Made by a program: the position numbers and the translations under genes. This document shows, in pieces, positions 25,500-34,780 of a stretch of 64,000 nt of DNA. How positions within the stretch are numbered: position 1 is the stretch's first letter; each line of letters begins with the position of its first letter. The notes below the pieces were generated by a model, which was given only the letters and a program-made list of their open reading frames with translations, searched no databases and was not told the origin of the DNA. Source of the stretch: a virus. The DNA lies in the IMG/VR virus record IMGVR_UViG_3300010371_000033, positions 1 through 64,000 of that record. One strand, 5' to 3'.

Positions 25500-27303
25500 A
25501 TGGCACCACGTTGACGGTTACATTTTGTGGTGTAATAGAAAGAATCTGACTGCTCCCAGCTATAATGTCTGAAGAGTGAAGTTGAGCTGTGAAAGATAAA
25601 ACATTAGATGAGGAAGGCATCGCTTGAATAATAAATGGAACGATAGAAACTTGCCCTGTAGCATAATCCACAGAACCAACAGATGGAGTCAAAACAATTT
25701 CTGTATTGCTGGCCATTACAACATTTAATACACCCAAACCATTATCCTGAATCAAAGCTTGTGTGTTTGAAGTGTAATAGAACACAGAACTAGAAAACAC
25801 TGGGCTGAAACTAGAAGGATAAAGAGTTGGAGATGAAAATGGGTAGTACAGAGGATTCTGATAATTGAAGGAATAACCTGTAACCACTCCAACAGGAGGT
25901 ATGTAATTCTTAATTAAAGATGTTGTGAATTGCATACTGATTATTGAAGCGTCGATAGCAGTAATGCTATTTGACAATGGTGTTTCCCAGAAACTTGCAC
26001 CGAACTTCTCTAGACTCGTCTGATCATATGTTAGGATCGTGTCAACGATTTCTGCTGTCAACTCTTGTGGGGATGAAGAAGTCTTCAATGGATTGTAAGC
26101 AACAGTGCATTCAAGATTGATATTGTAGATATCTGGTTGTATGACTTTTGCTGTTAAACCCAAAGACATAATAGGTTGCAAGAATCCAATCACTTCATCC
26201 GCAAGATTTGAGGGAATGAAATCTAATCCTGCGAGTTTTCCACTTACCAACACGATTCCATATTGTTTTTGAGGTGTAGCATCCTCACCACCATAAGCTG
26301 CAACTGATTGAAATTGCGGGAAATTATCTTGGATTAATTCCTTATAATCATCTGGAGTAATAGCTTTTCCCTGGGTCTGGTAGTATCTAGGAGCTGAGAA
26401 CTGGACGCTTTCACTTGTTTCTCGTTCAGATCCTCCAGCAGCGATTGTATTGGCGGCAGATATGTTGATAGTGACACCAACCAATCCTGTATTGGACATG
26501 GGGCTGAAGTTCCCAACACCATTGCCACCTGTCCCAGATGTTTCCCTGTAATTAACAGTGACTATATTGCCAGGAGATAAAGCAGCTCCAATCCTACCAT
26601 TTCCAAACACTATCTGATAATAATTGTCTCTATATCCTTGCAAGAACCAAACTTGACTGTTAGATGTTACACCAGAGAATCCTGAAGAATAATTCCAAGT
26701 CGCGGTTGTTAGGTCAGAAACTGAATTCTGCACACTCACATAGATGGAAGTGGTGTCAACATTTGCAGACTCCAACCCGAACAGACTTGAATTACCAGCC
26801 ATGGTGTTGGAAACGAAAGTTTCTGTAATCAGTCTGCCTTCATAGAAGTTGACATTGGCAGTCCAATTATTCTCAGAAGTTAATACAGTTGGAGTATCCG
26901 TGATAAATGTTAATGAGGAACCATTAGAACCAGTCGCTGAAACAGCAAATCCTGTTGGTAAAACAACCACTCCTGGTATATCATTGCCTCCCAATTGAAC
27001 CTCAAGATTAACAAATGCAGAGGTTCTAGAGCGAGGGGAATAGTTTAGTTCTTTTGCGTGAGAAACAATAGACTCCCTCAACTGCGCTGAATCAAGAAAC
27101 ATCTCACTAGCAGCAAAGTTAAGATAAAATGCTTTCAGTGTGGTGTTGTATGTTAACAGGTCTAACAATACAGAAATGTTTGAACCTTCATAATTCCAAT
27201 CTTTAAACAAGTCTTGTTGACTCATGAAGAGTTTCAAGGACTGTTTAAGTGTCTGAAAGTCTAATTCTGAACTCGTTAGATAACCTGGTGTTGTATTTGC
27301 CAT
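25486..27303 (-). CDS. 6: baseplate wedge protein gp6 (605 aa)
   Basis: MANTTPGYLTSSELDFQTLK followed by FKDWNYEGSNISVLLDLLTY, NTTLKAFYLNFAASEMFLDS and ELNYSPRSRTSA is the conserved gp6 N-terminus. The middle carries the baseplate J-like core (RYYQTQGKAITPDDYKELIQ). Length is close to T4 gp6 (660 aa). Gp6 dimers form the ring that ties the six wedges together around the hub. One base separates it from gene 25 upstream. Confidence 0.92.
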   Translation of the reverse strand: MANTTPGYLTSSELDFQTLKQSLKLFMSQQDLFKDWNYEGSNISVLLDLLTYNTTLKAFYLNFAASEMFLDSAQLRESIVSHAKELNYSPRSRTSAFVNLEVQLGGNDIPGVVVLPTGFAVSATGSNGSSLTFITDTPTVLTSENNWTANVNFYEGRLITETFVSNTMAGNSSLFGLESANVDTTSIYVSVQNSVSDLTTATWNYSSGFSGVTSNSQVWFLQGYRDNYYQIVFGNGRIGAALSPGNIVTVNYRETSGTGGNGVGNFSPMSNTGLVGVTINISAANTIAAGGSERETSESVQFSAPRYYQTQGKAITPDDYKELIQDNFPQFQSVAAYGGEDATPQKQYGIVLVSGKLAGLDFIPSNLADEVIGFLQPIMSLGLTAKVIQPDIYNINLECTVAYNPLKTSSSPQELTAEIVDTILTYDQTSLEKFGASFWETPLSNSITAIDASIISMQFTTSLIKNYIPPVGVVTGYSFNYQNPLYYPFSSPTLYPSSFSPVFSSSVFYYTSNTQALIQDNGLGVLNVVMASNTEIVLTPSVGSVDYATGQVSIVPFIIQAMPSSSNVLSFTAQLHSSDIIAGSSQILSITPQNVTVNVVPYVNA

Positions 27304-27304
27304 C

Positions 27305-27688
27305 TCAACGAACTCTCAACAAAGGGATAGATAAAGTTTGTACAGCAGGAAATTGTCCGACGGAGTAGATGATAGTTGCAGAATACCCAGTCTGTTGTGG
27401 ATAAGCAACACATTTCACATCAATTAAATTAACTCTTGGTTCATAGTTCTGAATAGTGGTCTTGATATATTCTTGAATCAACTTGGTCACACCACTATCT
27501 GGAGTTTCAAACAAAAGAGCTTGCAAGTCTGTACCAATATAAGGATCAAGCAATCTTTCATAACGGTTGGTTAGAATCAAATTCTTTAGAGATGCTCTAA
27601 CCGCATTCTCATTCACAACCATACCCAAATCTCTTGAAAGAGGATTCTGAAGGAAAGCTGTTGAGAAATCAGAGTAAATGGTATTCAT
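27305..27688 (-). CDS. 25: baseplate wedge protein gp25 (127 aa)
   Basis: Matches the GPW/gp25 family in size and pattern: a disordered start, then NENAVRASLKNLILTNRYER, LDPYIGTDLQALLFETPDSG and EPRVNLIDVKC. The family fold is lysozyme-related but here structural; gp25 nucleates sheath polymerisation and sits next to gp6 and gp53. It is followed directly by gene 6, as in most contractile tails. Confidence 0.93.
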   Translation of the reverse strand: MNTIYSDFSTAFLQNPLSRDLGMVVNENAVRASLKNLILTNRYERLLDPYIGTDLQALLFETPDSGVTKLIQEYIKTTIQNYEPRVNLIDVKCVAYPQQTGYSATIIYSVGQFPAVQTLSIPLLRVR

Positions 27689-27696
27689 CGTGTTAT

Positions 27697-28686
27697 TTAT
27701 TGTACAAATCTTGGTATCTTAACAGCAGGCACGTCAGGAGGTTCAGCTGCTGCTGATGCAGGTTGACTTTCACCTGATTCAATTTCAATCGCATCTGCAT
27801 CCACAGCAAAGAGAGGTCCACCACTCACACTCACGCCTTCACCCTGCACATTCAATTGCGCACCACCCTTAATATCCATTTCTCCCTGAGAAGTAATTTT
27901 CAGGGATTCAGAAGCACTGATCACAATGTCTTTTCCGCCTAATGTTAAAGTTTTTCCAGCGAGCAAATTCATGTTGCCTGAAGACGTGATGTTACAATCT
28001 CCACCCACTATGACATTCTGCCCATTTGCCACCACTTCAAACTTATCTCCTACAGAACGATGTACAATGCTACCATTTGGATGCACTTCCGTGAATGTTC
28101 CGGATGCATGAAATATCTGAATGCGTTCAACACCATCAGTGTCATCTAGTTCTATTACATTACCACCATCTGTATGAATCACATGATTGTGAGGATATTT
28201 GGCATTGTACTCGCTCTTGGGTTCAGACCAATTACCACCAGAAGCAGTCGGCACATCAGAAGTAATGCTGCCACGTGAGTACGAAATGGGGTTATTCGTT
28301 GATAGATCTGCCCGAGCCAATGGCGAAGTGGTAGGCTTGTTCACTACCTTGGGATAGATGCCTGATGGGTCAGAAAATCCCCTAGATTTGTCTTGTGGTC
28401 CTGGGATACCATCCAGTTTGATAATGATGATGGGTTGCTGCGCTTGTTTACCATCTAAAAAAATGCCAAAAACCCAGTCACCTGGCAAGACCATTGGAGC
28501 AGACATTGAAGCTGATCCATTTCCAAAAGTGGCCCAAGGAAGTTGTTCTGTTGGAAGAGATGCTCTGTCCTCTGTATGATACTGGAGGCATCGAACACGC
28601 ACGCGATTCACACCTTCTGGATCATTGATATCTTCAACGACGCCAATGAACCATGACATTTGATAGAAAGGATGTGCTGCGCTCAT
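27697..28686 (-). CDS. 5: baseplate hub spike gp5-like, without lysozyme domain (329 aa)
   Basis: N-terminal OB-fold: FIGVVEDINDPEGVNRVRVR, LPWATFGNGSASM and GDWVFGIFLDGKQAQQPIII, the gp5/VgrG pattern. After a linker comes a region of short repeats (GDCNITSSGNMNLLAGKTLT and so on) that forms the trimeric beta-helix needle. T4 gp5 has a lysozyme domain between the two; at 329 aa this version has none. The lysozyme appears instead in the protein at 34931. The stop overlaps the next gene by four bases on the upstream side. Confidence 0.85.
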   Translation of the reverse strand: MSAAHPFYQMSWFIGVVEDINDPEGVNRVRVRCLQYHTEDRASLPTEQLPWATFGNGSASMSAPMVLPGDWVFGIFLDGKQAQQPIIIIKLDGIPGPQDKSRGFSDPSGIYPKVVNKPTTSPLARADLSTNNPISYSRGSITSDVPTASGGNWSEPKSEYNAKYPHNHVIHTDGGNVIELDDTDGVERIQIFHASGTFTEVHPNGSIVHRSVGDKFEVVANGQNVIVGGDCNITSSGNMNLLAGKTLTLGGKDIVISASESLKITSQGEMDIKGGAQLNVQGEGVSVSGGPLFAVDADAIEIESGESQPASAAAEPPDVPAVKIPRFVQ

Positions 28687-29282
28687 GCTATTGTCTCTCT
28701 TGCTCTTCTAATTTGTTGAGAAATTCTCATCTTGTTTTTGGTTTCTTCTGAAAATATTCTCCCTTGTCTGGCTTTCTTCAGATTTTCTTTATGCTTCTCC
28801 GAATGCGGTATCCCTTTATTCCAAGACGGTTTCCCTATATGAGAATCAGACATTTTTGCTCTCGTTGAATCATCAAAATGTTTTCCTTTATTCCAAGGTG
28901 TCCTTCCCTTATTATAAACCGACAATTTCTTTCTGGTAGACTTAGATACCACTCTACCCTTCGGACATATAAACTTTGTGCCACCATTGTGTTTGTTATA
29001 CCATCTGGGATTTCTAGCTGCATCGAAGAATGTTAAAATTTGCTCTTCCCAATATCTACATTGTTTGGTTGTTCCATACACCAAAATATCTCTACTAAAA
29101 TCTTCTGACCTCTTTGAATATTCTTCAAACATATGATTTACGCGCACATCTCTGCCCATGTCCTTCCTGTAACATCCGTCACAAATATATCCATCATCTA
29201 TAGATCCTTTATGATATCCTACATAATTCATATCTAATTTAGAATCATACCAATTATAGAGAAATGCTTCTTGAATATTCAT
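28683..29282 (-). CDS. GIY-YIG-type homing endonuclease with NUMOD3 repeats (199 aa)
   Basis: Starts MNIQEAFLYNWYDSKLDMNY, then YVGYHKGSIDDGYICDG: a divergent GIY-YIG nuclease core. The C-terminal half carries three or four NUMOD3-type DNA-binding repeats (GRTPWNKGKHFDDSTRAKMS, GKPSWNKGIPHSEKHKE, GRIFSEETKNKM). It overlaps the hub genes on both sides by four bases, so it sits in the operon without an intron. Free-standing enzymes like T4 SegA-G spread by cutting related phages near their own site. Confidence 0.85.
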   Translation of the reverse strand: MNIQEAFLYNWYDSKLDMNYVGYHKGSIDDGYICDGCYRKDMGRDVRVNHMFEEYSKRSEDFSRDILVYGTTKQCRYWEEQILTFFDAARNPRWYNKHNGGTKFICPKGRVVSKSTRKKLSVYNKGRTPWNKGKHFDDSTRAKMSDSHIGKPSWNKGIPHSEKHKENLKKARQGRIFSEETKNKMRISQQIRRARETIA

Positions 29283-30592
29283 ATTATCTGCGAACCGACC
29301 TCCGTGTAGATATCTTTGGAAGGACCATCTGATGCAACATCGCAAAATGTTTTATAGATCTCACCTACTCTAACCGCATGATGCAGATTAATGATTAGAT
29401 ATTGACCACTCATCAAAGCATCTGGTCTTGGTTGCGTCACGCCTGATATTTCATTCGTTGAAATCTTGATCAGATGACCTGCACGCATTTGCGCGTTGCC
29501 ATTCAAATGCAAATGATAGTTGATCTGCTTAAACAATCCATGTTGTGCCATAGCCTTGTGGAAATTATCTGCGAAGGTGTTTACAACTCCATAAGCACTT
29601 GGATCACCTTTCACCGCAACAAAGCTTCTCACTCCCATTATATTGTTGTTAGACTCTGTTACCCAATCATTGTAATTATGACTCAAATCAACAACAGGTT
29701 TTTTACCCAATAACTGCACAGATTGGTAGTTATCTTGATAGTTGAATGTCTTAGATTTAATGCTTCGATTCATATGATTGAACTGAATCAATTCATTCTC
29801 GAAGACACCTGACATTCTGCTTTTCTGGCTAGATATTCCATGATGCACATAATCTATGATACGATAGAAATCAGTTTGATCGCCATTCTGATTCATATCT
29901 ATGCTTAGATTGTAGTTCCAGACATTATTGGACTGCTGGGCATCTGATACGATCCCTTTCAGACTCTTGAAATAGAATCCATCCACATCTTGATAGAAAT
30001 AGAATTGTTGGCCTGCACCATTCTTTGATGATACAGCATGCGGACATACAGACTTGATACAATCATAGGGAGCATGCATTGTGCTGATGTACTTCAAAGT
30101 CTCTGTTGTTTGTTCTATTGTCAAGTTTGCAGAATTGATTTCTAATAGATTGGTGGCTATATCCTTAATGATGTTGCTGGTCTTGTCATTGTAGGACTTT
30201 GCTACTGTTGCTTTCTTGTTTACCAGTGCGCTCTTATCAACAGCTGAAATGCTGTAAGTTCTTGCTTTGGAGTTATTGATTCGATTGCTGTTATGAATAG
30301 TCAATATATTCAAAGTGATATCTACTTTCTTGGAGTCCTTCTGTCTGTTAAACAACAAAAGATGTAATTGGTCTCCTGGTTGGATTCCATAATTGACGAA
30401 AGCATTAGCTGCATCAACAATTTCAACAACCATGCTTATCGACATATTATTCAAACTCTCATACACATCTATTGCTGTTGCCATGCTACCAATATCTATA
30501 ACTCTGTCACTGCCATTCTTGATCAATTGTAGACCATAGGCGAACTCATCAACCTTGTTCTTGTTATGGTAGTAGAGAACAGGCGTGGTCAT
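29279..30592 (-). CDS. 27: baseplate hub protein, gp27-like (437 aa)
   Basis: A beta-rich protein with the segment MVVEIVDAANAFVNYGIQPG, GDQLHLLLFNRQ and then YSISAVDKSALVNKKATVAK and SNIIKDIATNLLEI. This tube-domain pattern (small barrel, then the conserved S-x-I..DI...LL helix) is that of gp27/gpD-type hub proteins, which form the trimeric ring linking tail tube to spike. Size (T4 gp27 is 391 aa) and position between 53 and 5 agree. Sequence similarity to T4 itself is low, so the call leans on context. Confidence 0.72.
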   Translation of the reverse strand: MTTPVLYYHNKNKVDEFAYGLQLIKNGSDRVIDIGSMATAIDVYESLNNMSISMVVEIVDAANAFVNYGIQPGDQLHLLLFNRQKDSKKVDITLNILTIHNSNRINNSKARTYSISAVDKSALVNKKATVAKSYNDKTSNIIKDIATNLLEINSANLTIEQTTETLKYISTMHAPYDCIKSVCPHAVSSKNGAGQQFYFYQDVDGFYFKSLKGIVSDAQQSNNVWNYNLSIDMNQNGDQTDFYRIIDYVHHGISSQKSRMSGVFENELIQFNHMNRSIKSKTFNYQDNYQSVQLLGKKPVVDLSHNYNDWVTESNNNIMGVRSFVAVKGDPSAYGVVNTFADNFHKAMAQHGLFKQINYHLHLNGNAQMRAGHLIKISTNEISGVTQPRPDALMSGQYLIINLHHAVRVGEIYKTFCDVASDGPSKDIYTEVGSQII

Positions 30593-31119
30593 TGTTGAAG
30601 AAGCGATTCAAGCTCAAAGAGCAGGTTGGGTGCTATGTTCTTGTCAATCAACTGTATGTTTCTCATGCTCTCATTTGTATTCCATTCATCTTGATAAGCT
30701 GACACGGAATTGAATAAAGTTTGTTTCTGACCAGAGAAATGGCTATAACTCGTTGGGGTCACAATAGGATAAGTTGAATCAGTTTTATGCTGATAATATA
30801 GAATGGTAGACTGAGCATTTGCTTGCGAACCATATTTGTCTGCAATGTATGCATCAAAGTCAGCTTGAGATTTGACCCATTGACTGGTGAAGTCAGTTAT
30901 ATCATTTGCAACAGCGATTAACCAAACATAGGAGATATCATTGTAATAATTGAAAGCTACGACTGTAGGCGTCTCACCTTCTTTTACAGTGTATGGATAC
31001 AACAATGTATTGTTCTGAATGATATTGTCAGGGATCTTAACAGATAATGTAATATTTCTTAATTTTCTGTTCGTGTACTTATCAACCACCAATGGAAAGT
31101 TCTCGAAGAAATCTGTCAT
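30589..31119 (-). CDS. 53: baseplate wedge protein gp53 (176 aa)
   Basis: The segment YPYTVKEGETPTVVAFNYYN followed by DISYVWLIAVANDITD is the LysM-like motif typical of gp53. Length is close to T4 gp53 (196 aa). In T4, gp53 clamps the wedge to the hub at the gp6/gp25 core. It overlaps the hub gene downstream by four bases and follows gene 48 by three. Confidence 0.9.
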   Translation of the reverse strand: MTDFFENFPLVVDKYTNRKLRNITLSVKIPDNIIQNNTLLYPYTVKEGETPTVVAFNYYNDISYVWLIAVANDITDFTSQWVKSQADFDAYIADKYGSQANAQSTILYYQHKTDSTYPIVTPTSYSHFSGQKQTLFNSVSAYQDEWNTNESMRNIQLIDKNIAPNLLFELESLLQQ

Positions 31120-31122
31120 CTT

Positions 31123-32139
31123 TTATTCCCCAAGAGTTGATGGTTGAAATATGCTATCCGTACCAGACTTAGACTCATCAACAGCTGGCGCACTGTCTTT
31201 ATATCCAGAGTCATCAAAAGCTTCGCGTGTAAGTTGTTGAATTTCTTGAATTCCCAGATTCAGGGTCACGGCTGTTGGAGCTTTGCTGGTGCCGAAGAAT
31301 GAAGCTTGTCCGAATGGAGCATAATCCATAGATACAGATGTGATCGCAGCTCTAGCGAACTGATAGAGATACTGTGTTCCATAGTAGGAAATTTCAACTT
31401 CATCAGGCATATTCAAAAAGAAAGTCTGTCCTTGCACTTGTTGCGACCCTTGATTTTTGTAGGGAAGAGAATGATACATAAAGGCATCACAGATCTTCTT
31501 GATGGCATCAGATTCAGCTTGACTTGTCGCAACCATATAGAAAGATAGTTGATAGGATCGAGATTGCACATTCCTGAAAGTTGCAACATTGAAAGGATTG
31601 ATTACATTTCCTAACATCTGGTCAATAGCGGCTTCTCCAGATGCGCCACCTAGCAGTTTGCTGGCTGCTGCTTTTCTCAAAGCATATTGAGCTATGTTTC
31701 CTGCGTCATTCAATGCTTCGCCGAAATTCTCTATGGCACCACCAAGAGCTCCTTTATTATCAGCTGCTTTCTTCCAATCCTCCGCAAATTGTGCGCCAGC
31801 CTTCGCCGCGAATCCTAGAATACCAGTATCTACACCTGCATAATTCAATCCCAATTGCATCTGTAATTGAATAGGTAATGGAAGTGAAATTGATGCGCCA
31901 TTCATGCTGCTAATGAATTTGGTGTTTGTTTTCTGACTCTGATAATCGTATTTCACGAAGCGAAACAGAGTGCCAAATTGAATTGATTCTGAAGGAAAAC
32001 GCAACATCTTGGAAGAAGGACTAACTCCATTCTGGGTCTCTGCCATTGCATTTTCTACAGGTGATAATGATATTGGTTGTGACGTGCTTATGTTAGGCAC
32101 ATCATACGGAAGAGATGTGAATGGCGGAACAGACGACAT
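31123..32139 (-). CDS. 48: baseplate tail-tube cap, gp48-like (338 aa)
   Basis: Contains NVINPFNVATFRNVQSRSYQ, LSFYMVATSQAESDAIKKIC and AFMYHSLPY, matching the gp48/gp54 tube-cap family (T4: NPR.E.L...P..R.F.FDF...P). A Gly/Ala-rich central insert (about 115-165) is predicted helical. In T4, gp48 caps the hub and starts tube growth. First gene of the leftward late operon, 33 nt downstream of a late-type promoter. Assignment to 48 rather than 54 is by position and length. Confidence 0.78.
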   Translation of the reverse strand: MSSVPPFTSLPYDVPNISTSQPISLSPVENAMAETQNGVSPSSKMLRFPSESIQFGTLFRFVKYDYQSQKTNTKFISSMNGASISLPLPIQLQMQLGLNYAGVDTGILGFAAKAGAQFAEDWKKAADNKGALGGAIENFGEALNDAGNIAQYALRKAAASKLLGGASGEAAIDQMLGNVINPFNVATFRNVQSRSYQLSFYMVATSQAESDAIKKICDAFMYHSLPYKNQGSQQVQGQTFFLNMPDEVEISYYGTQYLYQFARAAITSVSMDYAPFGQASFFGTSKAPTAVTLNLGIQEIQQLTREAFDDSGYKDSAPAVDESKSGTDSIFQPSTLGE

Positions 32140-32191
32140 TAGAATGCCTGACTAAATAGAGTTCTAGCGAATATTTAGCTTAATTTCTCAG
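32140..32191. promoter_or_regulatory. two divergent late-type promoters
   Basis: On the + strand ACTAAATA (32151-32158) lies 33 nt before the ATG at 32192. On the - strand GCTAAATA (32172-32179, complement) lies 33 nt before the ATG at 32139. Both resemble the T4 late element TATAAATA, with C for the first internal A. The symmetry in a 52-bp gap makes the pair convincing. Recognition would be by gp55 with gp33, both encoded in this window. Confidence 0.65.
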
Positions 32192-32638
32192 ATGCCCCAA
32201 TATCTCCAAGGACGTTACAGCCCAATCAACACGAACAAATATCTAGGCAACCCAACCAAGATATTCTACAGATCATCATTAGAACTGGCTTTCATGCGAT
32301 ATTGCGATTTACATGAAGGTATTGTAGGATGGTCGAGTGAAGAAATTATAGTTCCTTATCGTGATCCATCTAGAGGGAACAAATTACATCGTTATTTTCC
32401 AGATTTTTTCATAAAAAAGAAAGATACAGATGGGTCGGTAAAATCAGTCATGGTTGAGATTAAACCAAGCTCACAGCTGAAACCACCTATAAGGAAATCA
32501 AGATTGACAAAGAGATATATCAATGAAGCTGTTGAGTATGCTAGAAATGATGCAAAATGGGATGCGGCCAAAGCATATTGCAAACAAAGAAATTGGCAAT
32601 TCATAGTTCTTACAGAAAAAGAGATCCTAGGGAAGTAA
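32192..32638 (+). CDS. 4: head completion protein gp4 (148 aa)
   Basis: MPQYLQGRYSPINTNKYLGN, FYRSSLELAFMRYCD, HRYFPDFFIKKK and VMVEIKPSSQ are the conserved gp4 motifs. The E...PDF...EIK pattern is that of PD-(D/E)XK nucleases. T4 gp4 (150 aa) acts after DNA packaging to complete the head so that the tail can join; a nuclease role is predicted by the motif. First gene of the rightward late run. Confidence 0.9.
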   Translation: MPQYLQGRYSPINTNKYLGNPTKIFYRSSLELAFMRYCDLHEGIVGWSSEEIIVPYRDPSRGNKLHRYFPDFFIKKKDTDGSVKSVMVEIKPSSQLKPPIRKSRLTKRYINEAVEYARNDAKWDAAKAYCKQRNWQFIVLTEKEILGK

Positions 32639-32639
32639 C

Positions 32640-33275
32640 ATGCCAGGCATTCGTTTTACAGAGTCTGTTTTCGATAAAATATGGCGTGAAGCCTCTGCAA
32701 CGAATGTCAATCTAGCAGAAAAGAACAAACAAGCTATTCAATGGTTGGCTGACACTGTTTCCAATCGCCCAGGAAGAATTTCTGATCAACAGCTACATGG
32801 CAATTACAAAAATTATGCGCAGTCAGTGAATCAGAATGATGCTGGCAGATTGTATCTATTTCACTACTATCCAAAATATCACCAAACACTTCCCTATTAT
32901 GACACCTTCCCGCTGGTGATACCGATTGAATTCTACACAGGATCATCAGCAGGATTTCTAGGTCTGAATCTGCATTATCTTGAACCCATCAAACGTTTGA
33001 AATTGTTAGATGGCCTATTGGAGAGTTTTCAGACCACGAGCGGGAACAGAATGTTCCTGACTTACAAACTTCTGAAAGGTGTTTCACAGACAGGACTTTA
33101 CAAACCTTGTGTCAAACGTTATCTCACTAAACAATTGCGATCCAATTTCATCCCCATTGAAAGAAAGAATTGGGAAATAGCTCTGTTCTTGCCGGTTGCA
33201 AGATTTAAGAAACAATCACAACAGTTTGTATGGAGTCAATCTAACCAAGTTGCTGGATTGCATCACAGGATATAG
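32640..33275 (+). CDS. 2: DNA end protector gp2-like (211 aa)
   Basis: LPYYDTFPLVIPIEFY, GFLGLNLHYLEPIKRLKLLD, LYKPCVKRYLTKQLRS and WEIALFLPVARFKK form a pattern I associate with the gp2 (DNA end protector) family in T4-like phages of aquatic hosts. In T4, gp2 binds the ends of packaged DNA and shields the injected genome from host exonuclease RecBCD. It is adjacent to gene 4, as in T4. The link is by remembered family pattern and position rather than motif-level proof. Confidence 0.65.
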   Translation: MPGIRFTESVFDKIWREASATNVNLAEKNKQAIQWLADTVSNRPGRISDQQLHGNYKNYAQSVNQNDAGRLYLFHYYPKYHQTLPYYDTFPLVIPIEFYTGSSAGFLGLNLHYLEPIKRLKLLDGLLESFQTTSGNRMFLTYKLLKGVSQTGLYKPCVKRYLTKQLRSNFIPIERKNWEIALFLPVARFKKQSQQFVWSQSNQVAGLHHRI

Positions 33276-33279
33276 AAGA

Positions 33280-34116
33280 ATGTTCAATATTGAAGATTTC
33301 AAAAGTCAGAACAGAATGGGGTTCAGTCGCAACTCCTACTTTTATATGTCTATCTATCCTCCAAGATTTTGGGCGGGACAAAATACATCCTTCTTGAGTT
33401 ATCTATGTTCTGGAGCCCAGTTACCAGGAATAAGCATTCTTGCTCCTGATATTGCTAAATGGGGTTATGGACCCACCAGGAAATATCCTGTTGGCGTCTC
33501 ACATCCTGATATTGCATTAACCATTTATTCTGATGGACAAGGCAACGCAATTGATTTCTTTGATCAATGGACTAGGAACATTGTGGCATATGGTGATCCT
33601 CAAGGACAAGTAAATGGAACGCCATTCGGATTGGTTCAATATCCAGACAATTATCTAACAGATATAGATCTATTCTACATGAGTGAATCTGGCAATGAGC
33701 AGGAATTAATTCGCTGTAGATTCATTGATGCTTTCCCCATCGGCATGGGTCAAATTAATGTTAACTGGGCTGGTCGCTCGCAAATCTCACAGTTCCTTGC
33801 ACCATTCAATTACAGAACTTTCTTCATAGTCAAGAATCAGGTAGACTGGGATAGTGGGTCAATCATTCCTAATGGCATGTACTACAACAATATGTATTCC
33901 CCTCTTGATTCTGGAGACATATTCTCTGTTACATCAGGATTTGTTGGTTTGAATGGAATCACTTCTTCATTATCATCTTCACTACAGAATATTCTGTCGC
34001 CTCTAACCAACATCGCTCAAAAAGTTCAATTGGTGGGTGGTATTGTTCAGAGTGATGTAATGTCTCTGAATAGTATCATAAATAATTCGACATCTTCTTT
34101 GAATATAGGTTTTTGA
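33280..34116 (+). CDS. 54: baseplate tube initiator gp54-like (278 aa)
   Basis: Start at the ATG 4 nt after the previous stop (GAAGAATG). The run YFYMSIYPPRFWAG, FLSYLCSGAQLPGISILAPD and IALTIYSDGQGNAIDFFDQW has the strand order of the tail-tube fold shared by gp19, gp48 and gp54. T4 gp54 (320 aa) forms the ring on which the tube grows. The C-terminal 60 residues are Ser/Asn-rich and probably extended. The exact T4 equivalent is inferred. Confidence 0.65.
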   Translation: MFNIEDFKSQNRMGFSRNSYFYMSIYPPRFWAGQNTSFLSYLCSGAQLPGISILAPDIAKWGYGPTRKYPVGVSHPDIALTIYSDGQGNAIDFFDQWTRNIVAYGDPQGQVNGTPFGLVQYPDNYLTDIDLFYMSESGNEQELIRCRFIDAFPIGMGQINVNWAGRSQISQFLAPFNYRTFFIVKNQVDWDSGSIIPNGMYYNNMYSPLDSGDIFSVTSGFVGLNGITSSLSSSLQNILSPLTNIAQKVQLVGGIVQSDVMSLNSIINNSTSSLNIGF

Positions 34117-34117
34117 T

Positions 34118-34780
34118 ATGTCTCTACCGCAAATAAAACATCCTTTGGCTGAAATTACAGTCCCATCATTGAAAAAGAAATTAAGATTCAGACCTTTCAC
34201 GGTTGAAGAAGAAAAGATCATGTTGATGGCTGCTTCTTCAAAGAATGATTCACCTATCCTTGCAACCAAACAAGTGTTAAACAATTGTTGCGCTGACACG
34301 TTGGATGTAGATAAGTTGGTGTCTTTTGACTTAGAATGGTTGTTTATTCAATTGCGTGCTATATCTGTTTCTAATATTTTGGAAGTAACCATAGATGATG
34401 AAACAATTCAAGTTGATCTAAACAACGTAAAGATTGAATATCCAGCTTCAACAGACAATCGTATTATGTTATCAGAAGAGGATAAGATTGGTGTTGTTTT
34501 GAAATATCCAACTTACAATGATTTAGAGCAATTCTCTGAATCTAAAGATGGTTCTTTAACCAAGGTTATCATAGAACAAATATTTCAGGGTGAACAAGTA
34601 TTTGATCCTAAGGAATATACTGAAGAAGAGATTCAAACATTCTTAAATAGATTGTCTGTGGCACAAATGAACAAGATAGAAACATGGATTGATAACATAC
34701 CTTATGTTTATCTTGATGTTACCTTGAAAAATGGCACCACGCAGAGGCTCCGTGGTATCCGAGATTTTTTCGCATTCTGA
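34118..34780 (+). CDS. 26: baseplate hub assembly protein gp26-like (220 aa)
   Basis: LPQIKHPLAEITVPSLKKKL, RFRPFTVEEEKIMLMAASS and LVSFDLEWLFIQLRAISVSN match the T4 baseplate family (gp26). In T4 gp26 takes part in hub assembly with gp51, gp27, gp28 and gp29. Length is about that of T4 gp26 (208 aa). Its stop overlaps the next start (TGATG). Confidence 0.85.
   Translation: MSLPQIKHPLAEITVPSLKKKLRFRPFTVEEEKIMLMAASSKNDSPILATKQVLNNCCADTLDVDKLVSFDLEWLFIQLRAISVSNILEVTIDDETIQVDLNNVKIEYPASTDNRIMLSEEDKIGVVLKYPTYNDLEQFSESKDGSLTKVIIEQIFQGEQVFDPKEYTEEEIQTFLNRLSVAQMNKIETWIDNIPYVYLDVTLKNGTTQRLRGIRDFFAF

Noticed and set aside
27694-27701. AATAAATA (- strand) before gene 25
   Set aside because: It lies only five bases from the ATG, leaving no room for a transcript start and ribosome site.
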